This document shows positions 9,977-16,202 of a DNA stretch of 64,000 bases, one piece after another. The notes under the pieces are model-generated. The model made no database searches. It was not told where the DNA came from and worked only from the letters and a program-made list of their open reading frames with translations. The number at the start of each line of letters is the position of its first letter. Positions within the stretch are counted from its first letter, which is position 1. Location of the stretch: positions 310,001 to 374,000 of the forward strand of contig NZ_JABRPL010000001.1 of assembly GCF_013249015.1 (NCBI RefSeq), in the 5' to 3' direction. The translations under genes and the position numbers were made by a program. Source of the stretch: Rathayibacter agropyri (GTDB lineage Bacteria; Actinomycetota; Actinomycetes; Actinomycetales; Microbacteriaceae).

Positions 9977-10005
9977 ATGTTCGAACATGTGTTCGAGTAT
10001 GTCAA
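9977..10005 (-). promoter_or_regulatory. SOS-regulated imuA promoter with perfect LexA box
   Basis: On the minus strand a -35 TTGACA (10005-10000) is followed after 17 bp by GAACAT (9982-9977), an acceptable -10. The sequence TCGAACATGTGTTCGA at 9981-9996 matches the actinobacterial SOS box TCGAAC-N4-GTTCGA exactly and overlaps the -10. LexA bound here would block RNA polymerase. The imuA ATG follows 6 nt after the -10, so the transcript would be leaderless or nearly so. The mutasome genes downstream are close and co-oriented, so this one site probably controls all of them. Confidence 0.88.
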
Positions 10006-10188
10006 TCGCCACCGACATCGTTGGCGGGTCGGGTAAACCGGTGGAGAAATGAGTAATAAGCCCACCTGTGGAGGAGTGTCCGCGAAGCGCGGAGGCGACG
10101 GCTGAGGCCCGCTCCGGCAGTCTGACAGCCGCCTCCGACATACCCGCTGTGCCGCGTCACGGCGCCAAACCGTCTCCGCCCGCGCCTC

Positions 10189-10194
10189 TACCAT
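10189..10194 (+). promoter_or_regulatory. -10 hexamer of a leaderless promoter for the ProB-like gene
   Basis: TACCAT matches TAnnnT and ends exactly 7 nt before the ATG at 10202, the spacing expected when the mRNA begins at the start codon. No Shine-Dalgarno is present. It favours the ATG at 10202 over the in-frame ATG at 10193, which would overlap the hexamer. Confidence 0.6.
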
Positions 10195-10201
10195 GAGAGC
10201 C

Positions 10202-11554
10202 ATGCCCGCCGATCTGCCCGACCTCGCCGCCCATGACGTCTTCGTTCCTGGTGCCTCGGCGGCCCCGCGCAGGCGAACTCTCGTGGTCAAGATGGGCTCC
10301 AGCTCGGTGACCAAGCAGTCCGGCCCCGACCCCGTGCTCCTCGCGAGCGCGCTCGAGAGCGCCTTCGCCGCTCGTGCGCTGGGCTGGGACGTCGTGCTCG
10401 TCTCCTCCGGCGCTGTCTCCTCCGGTCGGGCACTCTTCGCCCGCACCCAGCAAGAGCCGATCAGCCCGCGCCTGGCTGCAGCCGTCGGGCAGACCGTTCT
10501 CATGGGCTTTTACCGCTCCGTTGCCGAACTCTCGGGTGCACTGGTCGCGCAGATCCTGATCGGTGAGTCCGATCTCGCCTCGCCTCGGCAGATGTCGCAC
10601 GTGGCGGAGGCGATCCGGAACGCTCTGGACGCCGGCGTCGTTCCGGTGGTCAATGGCAACGACACGATCGACTCCGCCGGCTCGGACAACGACGGCGTCG
10701 CAGGCGGTCTCGCGATGCTCCTCGGCGCCGACCTGCTCCTGCTGCTCACCGACGTGCCGGGCGTTTTCGCGGGCAGTATCGCCGAGGGGGTGCACCTGGA
10801 GGAGCTCGGCATCGGGGAGCTGCGCCGGATCGGTGTACAGAAGGGGGGTACGGGCCGCGGCGGGATCCGCTCGAAACTGCGTGCCGCCGAGCTCGCCGCG
10901 CACAACGGCGTCTCGACCAGGATCGCCGGAGCACGGACTCCCGAGGTCGTCCTGAGCGCCTTGAACGGTCCGGGGCCCGGCACTCTCGTCCGCGCTGTGC
11001 ACGCGCATCCGCCCGTGGAACAGCGCTGGATCTCAGGGGTCGCCACCAGCCGTGGCCGCGTCGAGATCAATCTCGAGGCCGAGCGGAGCATCGCCGCCGG
11101 CTCGAGCTTGTTCGCCTCCGGTATTAAGCGCGTCTCGGGCGATTTCGGCGGAGGAGACGTGATCGAAGTGCGCGCGCTCGGCGGCGAGCTCCTCGCCCGC
11201 GGTATCTCGCGCGTCTCCTCTCGCCTGCTGACCCTGGTCAGGGCCCTGCGGGTCGACGAGATTGCCCGCGTCTTCGTGGCGGTGCTGGGCCACGCAGCCG
11301 CACTTCCCGCCGGTTTCGCTCCCGAGGCGGAGGAGCGTCCGCAACTGACCCGCGCACTCGAATACGCCCGCGCGCTGTCTCCGGAGCACGCCCGCGCCGT
11401 CGCGATGGAGATCGTCTCGCTCTTCCCCGCCGAGAGCATCTCCGCGCTGCTGGGCCAGGGCGCGGGGGAGGATGAGTTGGTCGAGCGCTATACCCGTCTC
11501 GTGCGCACTCTCGCCATTGTTGAGAACGCGGACCTCGCGGTCTTCCGCCCCTGA
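10202..11554 (+). CDS. ProB-like amino-acid kinase with PUA domain and long C-terminal extension
   Basis: This resembles glutamate 5-kinase, which phosphorylates glutamate in proline synthesis. The amino-acid-kinase fold spans about residues 20-260 (VVKMGSSSVT, VLVSSGAVSSG, VVNGNDTID, LLLLLTDVPGVFAG, KGGTGRGGIRSKLRAA). A PUA-like domain follows (GRVEINLEAERSIAAGSSL). About 85 residues then extend beyond the usual 370-residue end. The nucleotide-binding region reads AGSDNDGVAGGLAMLLGA, diverged from canonical ProB, and no proA is adjacent. It may be the genome's only ProB or a specialised paralogue; its substrate is not shown by the sequence. Confidence 0.75.
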   Translation: MPADLPDLAAHDVFVPGASAAPRRRTLVVKMGSSSVTKQSGPDPVLLASALESAFAARALGWDVVLVSSGAVSSGRALFARTQQEPISPRLAAAVGQTVLMGFYRSVAELSGALVAQILIGESDLASPRQMSHVAEAIRNALDAGVVPVVNGNDTIDSAGSDNDGVAGGLAMLLGADLLLLLTDVPGVFAGSIAEGVHLEELGIGELRRIGVQKGGTGRGGIRSKLRAAELAAHNGVSTRIAGARTPEVVLSALNGPGPGTLVRAVHAHPPVEQRWISGVATSRGRVEINLEAERSIAAGSSLFASGIKRVSGDFGGGDVIEVRALGGELLARGISRVSSRLLTLVRALRVDEIARVFVAVLGHAAALPAGFAPEAEERPQLTRALEYARALSPEHARAVAMEIVSLFPAESISALLGQGAGEDELVERYTRLVRTLAIVENADLAVFRP

Positions 11555-11747
11555 TCTCGCGGTTCTCCGTCCGCGACTTCACCGTCTTCTCACGCGATTT
11601 TGCCGACGTTCAGTCCCGACGCGTGGTTCCTGTCGGCAAGGTAGCGCGCCACTTCGTGACGAGTTTCGCGCCGCCGCGTCATGATCGCCGTGCTCGGAAG
11701 TCTCTCTTGTGAAGGCGCCACTCATGGGCGCCCCGACGGAATGGAAG

Positions 11748-12020
11748 ATGATGAGCGTTCCTACTTTCACCGCTGACCGCCCCTCCGAGAACCACATCTC
11801 GGTCGAGAGTTTCGAGTCCGAACGGCTCGCCCGTCGGCTCGCGCTGCTCGAGGCATCGATTGCTCAGGGTGAGCGCTCGCTGCGCGGCCGGCTCGATCCA
11901 GGAACCGGTGCGCCGATTCCTGGCGCCTGCGGCGCGCACCGTGCCCAGATCGTCAGCAATCTCGCAACAGAGCGCGCTCTGGCCGAGCGCATCCGCTGCA
12001 TAATCCACTCTCGGGGCTGA
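11748..12020 (+). CDS. Small uncharacterised protein
   Basis: I do not recognise this 90-residue protein. It reads as soluble and helical (ESERLARRLALLEASIAQGERSLRG, then NLATERALAERIRCIIHS), with one Cys-Gly pair mid-protein. The ATG-ATG start at 11748 has GGAA just upstream; the frame stays open to a GTG at 11709, which would add 13 residues. A SIMPL-domain gene begins 27 nt after its stop on the same strand. The 190 bp before it contain an 8-bp inverted repeat (TTGCCGAC / GTCGGCAA, 11600-11639) that may end the ProB-like transcript. Confidence 0.55.
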   Translation: MMSVPTFTADRPSENHISVESFESERLARRLALLEASIAQGERSLRGRLDPGTGAPIPGACGAHRAQIVSNLATERALAERIRCIIHSRG

Positions 12021-12047
12021 TGCGGATCGATGCGGCACGATGGTGGC

Positions 12048-12698
12048 ATGGTCACCATCACCGTCGCGGGCACCGCCCAGCACTTCCATCCTGCCGAGCG
12101 GGGAACGGTTCGACTCGAGATCCGCCGCGAGTCGCTCTCGCGAGCCGAGTCGCTCGCCGAGGTCACCTCGCTGCACGCGAGGGTGCGAGGGGAGGCGGCG
12201 GCCGAGCAGGCTTCGGGAGTCGCGACGTGGTGGTCGTCCGACCAGATCTCCGTCTCGACGGTCCGCCGGTACCTCAAGGACTCCGATGTCACGCAGTTGT
12301 TCCACGTGGCTGCTGCCAGTGTGCGGGTGAAATACCGCGACTTCGCGGCGCTCGGCCATTGGGTCGGGTCGATCTCGGAGGTGCCGGGGATCCAGGTCTC
12401 CGGTGTCGACTGGGACGTCACCGCCGTCCGACGCGCGAGCATCGAGCGTGATGTTCGCGTCGCCGCGGTGCGCGATGCTCGGGAGAGGGCGGAGGCCTAT
12501 GCCGCCGCCCTCGGATTCTCGGACGTGCGCGTGTTGACGCTCTTCGAGCCGGGACTGCGCCCGCACACGCGCGTCGAGGGCAGTTCGGCGATGATGAGCC
12601 GCGCGGCGGTGTTCAGCGCGTCGGAGGAGCCGCTCGCCCTCAAGCCGGAAGACATCGCGGTCACAGCCTCGGTCTCGGCCGATTTCGAAGCGCTCTGA
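12048..12698 (+). CDS. SIMPL-domain (DUF541, YggE-like) protein
   Basis: Proteins of this family have been linked to oxidative stress or signalling, without a defined biochemical role. The 216 residues start with VTITVAGTAQHFHPAERGTVRLEI and carry the hallmark alternation of beta strands and helices, with RDARERAEAYAAALGFSDVRVLTLFEPG near the C-terminus. There is no signal peptide, unlike many periplasmic members, so it is likely cytosolic. I place the start at the ATG at 12048; an ATG at 12030 would add six unconvincing residues. A strong hairpin follows the stop. Confidence 0.82.
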   Translation: MVTITVAGTAQHFHPAERGTVRLEIRRESLSRAESLAEVTSLHARVRGEAAAEQASGVATWWSSDQISVSTVRRYLKDSDVTQLFHVAAASVRVKYRDFAALGHWVGSISEVPGIQVSGVDWDVTAVRRASIERDVRVAAVRDARERAEAYAAALGFSDVRVLTLFEPGLRPHTRVEGSSAMMSRAAVFSASEEPLALKPEDIAVTASVSADFEAL

Positions 12699-12705
12699 GA
12701 CCGAG

Positions 12706-12737
12706 CCGGGGGTGCCGCAGGGTCGCGGCACCCCCGG
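12706..12737 (+). terminator. Perfect 13-bp GC-rich hairpin after the SIMPL gene
   Basis: CCGGGGGTGCCGC (12706-12718) pairs exactly with GCGGCACCCCCGG (12725-12737) across a 6-nt loop, 8 nt after the SIMPL stop. No T-tract follows, so termination would be of the GC-hairpin type common in actinobacteria. Confidence 0.7.
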
Positions 12738-12910
12738 AACCGTGACGATCACCGTCGGCATGACGTCTTCCTCCGCTCCCGGCGAGCACGGTGCTCGTCG
12801 TACGGACACCATATGAGTATTGAGTAGTTCTCGCGCGTTTTGACGCGGATTAGCGGTCATCCCGTGCCACGACGGGGAATACCCGCGACCGCCGAGGCGC
12901 TTCACGAGGC

Positions 12911-13960
12911 ATGGTCTCGCGCATTGGCTTCCTCTCCTTTGGTCACTACCAGTCGGTGCAGGGGTCACTGACGCGAACCGCCGCCGACGTCCTCCTGCAG
13001 ACAATCGAACTCGCCGAGGCTGCCGAGGAGATCGGGCTCGACGGCGCGTACGTCCGCGTGCACCACTTCGCGCCGCAGCTGGCCTCGCCCTTCCCGCTGC
13101 TCGCTGCCATCGCCGCCCGGACCCGTCGCATCGAGATCGGCACCGGCGTCATCGATATGCGCTACGAAAATCCGCTTTACATGGCGGAGGAGGCAGCCGC
13201 GACCGATCTCATCTCGGGCGGCAGACTCGAGCTCGGGGTGAGCCGGGGATCACCCGAGACAGCCTTGCGCGGTTCCGAGGCCTTCGGTTTCGTCCCGCCC
13301 GAGGGCATGACCGACGCGGATCTCGCCCGCCACAAGGTGCAGATGTTCCGCGAGGCTCTCGCCGGGGCTCCGGTCGCGCAGTCCGACCCTGCGATGACCC
13401 GCCAGTCGCTTCCGCTCGCGATCGAGCCGCGCTCGCCCGGACTCGAGGACCGCATCTGGTGGGGTGCGGGCAGTTTCGAGACTGCACGCTGGGCAGCGCA
13501 GCAGGGTATGAACCTCCAGTCCTCGACGCTGCTCCTCGAGGAAGAGGGCATTCCCTTCGACGAACTCCAGGCACGCCAGATTCGCGAGTACCGCTCGGCC
13601 TGGGCGGAGGCGGGCTGGGAGCGCACGCCCCGCGTCTCCGTCTCGCGCAGCGTTCTCCCGATCACGAGCGATCTCGACCGCCTCTACTTCGGCGGTCGCG
13701 ACGAACAGGACCAGGTGGCATCCCTCGAGGGCGTCCGTGCCCGCTTCGGCCGCAGCTACACGGGCGAGCCGGATGCGATCGCCGCCGAGCTGGCCACCGA
13801 TGTCGCCGTGCAGGAGGCGGACACGCTGCTGCTCACGATTCCGAACCAGTTGGGGGTTGCTTATTATATAACGCTCCTCGAGAACTTCGCGAAGCACGTC
13901 GCACCCGCTCTTGGATGGCGGCCGAACACGGAAGGTCCCGTCGAGGGATACGCCATCTAG
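12911..13960 (+). CDS. LLM-class (bacterial luciferase-like) flavin-dependent monooxygenase
   Basis: This cytosolic TIM-barrel oxidoreductase (349 residues) uses FMN or F420; the substrate is unknown. Marks are SFGHYQSVQGSLTRTAADVL at the N-terminus, EIGLDGAYVRVHHFAPQLASP, ARTRRIEIGTGVIDMRYENP and ISGGRLELGVSRGSPE, the typical flavin-pocket segments. It stands alone: a hairpin lies 173 bp upstream and the accessory island begins just after its stop. The AT-rich codons TAT-TAT-ATA near 13860 stand out from the neighbouring codon use but fit the protein (AYYITLLENFAKHVAP). Confidence 0.88.
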   Translation: MVSRIGFLSFGHYQSVQGSLTRTAADVLLQTIELAEAAEEIGLDGAYVRVHHFAPQLASPFPLLAAIAARTRRIEIGTGVIDMRYENPLYMAEEAAATDLISGGRLELGVSRGSPETALRGSEAFGFVPPEGMTDADLARHKVQMFREALAGAPVAQSDPAMTRQSLPLAIEPRSPGLEDRIWWGAGSFETARWAAQQGMNLQSSTLLLEEEGIPFDELQARQIREYRSAWAEAGWERTPRVSVSRSVLPITSDLDRLYFGGRDEQDQVASLEGVRARFGRSYTGEPDAIAAELATDVAVQEADTLLLTIPNQLGVAYYITLLENFAKHVAPALGWRPNTEGPVEGYAI

Positions 13961-14173
13961 GCGCCCAGGATCGCGCGATGGTTCGATGATGCGTCGGGAT
14001 TGCGCGAGCGCCTGACACTGTCGCCTATCGCCGCTGAGCGTTGCCCGAACGGTGATGCGAGACTCGCGCTTGCGCTCGCGGCTGGCATCGGCGCACTGGA
14101 CAAGCCGTCCCGACGCTACTATCAGTGCAACAATGCGGTGGGGATCGTCGCCGTCGCTGAGCAGGGGGAACAG

Positions 14174-15949
14174 TTGCACACTCTTACGGGCAAACGTGTC
14201 GCCAAGTTTGCGCGCGACTTTGGCTTCGAGGTATCGGAGGATAAGCAGTTCGAACTCTATGTTGCGGCCAACTACCTCTATGCCTACCTCCGAGACGATG
14301 TGGAAAAGATCGAGCGGTCGGTGCGCGGAGGAGGCGGGGACGAGGGGATCGACATCGCCGCTGTCGTCGTGAACGGGCAGCTCGTGTTCGAACCTTCGGA
14401 GATCGAAGAACTGATCTCAGAGCAGGCTTCGAACACCGCGCGGGTCTGCTTTATCCAGGCCAAGACGAGCGAGTCTTACGACGCAAAACTGATCTCGAAG
14501 TTCCTGCACGGCATCGAGTCAGTCACGAAATATGCGATCGACCCGCAGAGCATTGCTCTCCCTGCCGAACTAGTCGACCTCGCAGCGTTGATCGACAAGA
14601 TTGCCGAGAACGGTGACAAGTTCCAGGAAACGCGAATCCCGTGTGAAGTGCTCTACGTCACGACCAGCGGCCACGACGGGGCTGATGCGCGCAAGGAACT
14701 CCAGGTCACCGAGGCTGTTCGCCGGATCAAGGAACTAGGGGTGTATACAGAGCCCTTCGAGTTGAAAACTCACGGGCACGACGCACTCTCAGCGAAGTTG
14801 AAGGAACGGCACGGACCGCAGAACATCCGGTTCGACTTCACTAAGCGTCAGACCATCCCCGCGACGGAAAGGGTCAGCGAGGCCTACATAGGACTGTTGT
14901 CTGGCACGGAAGCTCTGAAGCTATTGACAGACGAGACTGGTTCCATCCGGCCCGGTATTTTCGATGACAACGTGCGGCTCGATCTCGGAGCGCACAACAC
15001 AGTCAACCTGCGAATCACTCGAACCCTCGAAAGTGAGGAGCGTGCGCAGTTTCCGTTCCTGAACAACGGTCTCACGATCATCGCTAGCTCACTCAGGGGA
15101 GCAGGAGACAAGTTCTTCATATCTGGCTACCAGATCGTGAACGGTGGGCAGACGAGCCATCAGCTGGTGAGGTGGGCGGCGAGTCAGAAGGTCAAAGAGA
15201 ACCCGGAACTCCTGTCGGATCTATGGATTCCAGTAAAGATCGTCAGTTCAGACGATGCAAGCGTGCGGACCAGTGTGGCCATTGCTACGAACCTCCAAAC
15301 TGCGATCGGTTCGACGGACATCCAGGCGAGTTCGCAGACCGCCAAGGACGTGGAGGAGTATTTCACTCAGTCAGGCGCCGATGGTCTGCGATACCTGCGT
15401 CAGATCCAGCACGCTGCACTTGACTTTCCGAGGACACGGGTCGTCACCACGCCGGAGCTCAACCGTGCCGTCGCCGCAACCCTCTTCGGCGAGTCCTTCC
15501 GAGCGATCGGTTCGCCCAAGGAACTCGAAGCCGAGGATTCCTTCGTGTGGGGAAGCTACTCGGTCGAGGCGTATTACTACGCAGCCTGGATCCTCTACCG
15601 GGTGGATCGATACTTTGCTCGCACTCCCGACTCCACAACTCTGAAGGCGGCGAAGTATCACATTGCGATGATGGTCTCCGTCATCATTAATCCGCAGATA
15701 GCACCGGTGTTCGAAGCGGGCGATCTCGAGTCCGCGAGGCGCAAGCTTGTTGCCGTCAAGAGGACTCAGTTCAAGGTCACTGATTCTGACCGGATCGAGT
15801 TCGCCATCTCCAAGGCGATGGAGCTTGCCACGGACCAGTTCCAGACCGTTCTCTCCGAGGGGCGAAGCCTCCGGAAGGACGATGTGCGAAACCGACGCCA
15901 TCAGGAAGCCCTCCTGCAGAAGGCGAAAGCGGTGAAGCCGCAGGCGTAG
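14174..15949 (+). CDS. AIPR-family protein with PD-(D/E)xK-like nuclease domain
   Basis: This resembles the abortive-infection phage-resistance (AIPR) family. The N-terminal part reads as a restriction-endonuclease-like fold: GGGGDEGIDIAAVVVNG with the acidic residue at about 60, then VCFIQAKTS with the catalytic-type Q-x-K at about 95-97. The AIPR core shows FPFLNNGLTIIASSL and FFISGYQIVNGGQTSHQLV at about 290-325, followed by a long helical C-terminus. I choose the TTG at 14174 because AGGGGGA lies four bases upstream and the domain begins there. The frame is open to a TTG at 14000, which would add 58 residues of poor quality. It has no partner on the same strand. Confidence 0.82.
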   Translation: MHTLTGKRVAKFARDFGFEVSEDKQFELYVAANYLYAYLRDDVEKIERSVRGGGGDEGIDIAAVVVNGQLVFEPSEIEELISEQASNTARVCFIQAKTSESYDAKLISKFLHGIESVTKYAIDPQSIALPAELVDLAALIDKIAENGDKFQETRIPCEVLYVTTSGHDGADARKELQVTEAVRRIKELGVYTEPFELKTHGHDALSAKLKERHGPQNIRFDFTKRQTIPATERVSEAYIGLLSGTEALKLLTDETGSIRPGIFDDNVRLDLGAHNTVNLRITRTLESEERAQFPFLNNGLTIIASSLRGAGDKFFISGYQIVNGGQTSHQLVRWAASQKVKENPELLSDLWIPVKIVSSDDASVRTSVAIATNLQTAIGSTDIQASSQTAKDVEEYFTQSGADGLRYLRQIQHAALDFPRTRVVTTPELNRAVAATLFGESFRAIGSPKELEAEDSFVWGSYSVEAYYYAAWILYRVDRYFARTPDSTTLKAAKYHIAMMVSVIINPQIAPVFEAGDLESARRKLVAVKRTQFKVTDSDRIEFAISKAMELATDQFQTVLSEGRSLRKDDVRNRRHQEALLQKAKAVKPQA

Positions 15950-15970
15950 TGCGCTGATGACATAAGGAAG

Positions 15971-16012
15971 GCCGGGGACCGACCCTCAATGAAAATCCCC
16001 GGCATTCTTGTC
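15971..16012 (+). terminator. Hairpin terminator after the AIPR gene
   Basis: GCCGGGGA (15971-15978) pairs with TCCCCGGC (15996-16003), and the 3' arm is followed by ATTCTTGTC, a moderately T-rich tail. It begins 22 nt after the AIPR stop. Confidence 0.6.
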
Positions 16013-16019
16013 TATCGCA

Positions 16020-16169
16020 TCAGCCCATAGCGACCTCCCTCGCTGCCTCGGCGTTGACCTGTTCCACGGCCTCAGCCATGACTCGGGACATCTCCTCCAT
16101 CAGCTCTGAGTTGATGGCTTCGACGTCTGGCTGGGAGCCATAGGTCAATTCGTCGGAGGTGTCCGGTGG
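16020..16169 (-). pseudogene. Possible remnant of an unknown gene (C-terminal 49 codons)
   Basis: On the minus strand a stop-bounded frame reads DELTYGSQPDVEAINSEL, then MEEMSRVMAEAVEQVNAEAA, ending REVAMG-stop. It looks like the amphipathic helical tail of a real protein. No start with a ribosome site is visible and an in-frame TGA sits directly before the segment, so an upstream part is missing. The downstream end of the RloC-like gene lies 33 nt away. I cannot assign a family; a short intact peptide gene starting at an internal ATG is the alternative. Confidence 0.35.
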
Positions 16170-16202
16170 TCACGTCTAAGGGGGTGGCCAGGTTTAGATC
16201 GG

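Noticed and set aside
11679-13004. Long antisense open frame over the SIMPL gene
   Set aside because: It is a shadow frame, as often occurs in high-GC DNA: Arg/His-rich, crosses the strong hairpin at 12706-12737 and opposes two better-supported genes.
13857-13873. AT-rich patch at the end of the luciferase-like gene as an attachment site
   Set aside because: It is fully explained by codons for AYYIT in a conserved-looking C-terminus, and no second copy was found.
14000-14173. N-terminal extension of the AIPR frame from TTG 14000
   Set aside because: It has no ribosome site, and the recognisable domain begins at the TTG at 14174, which does have one.
15960-16012. Similarity between AATGAAAATCCCC near 15988 and AATGCAAAAATCCCC near 27100, as possible attachment repeats
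   Set aside because: Both are parts of unrelated hairpin terminators, with A-runs next to C-runs. The match is short, gapped and not extended on either side.
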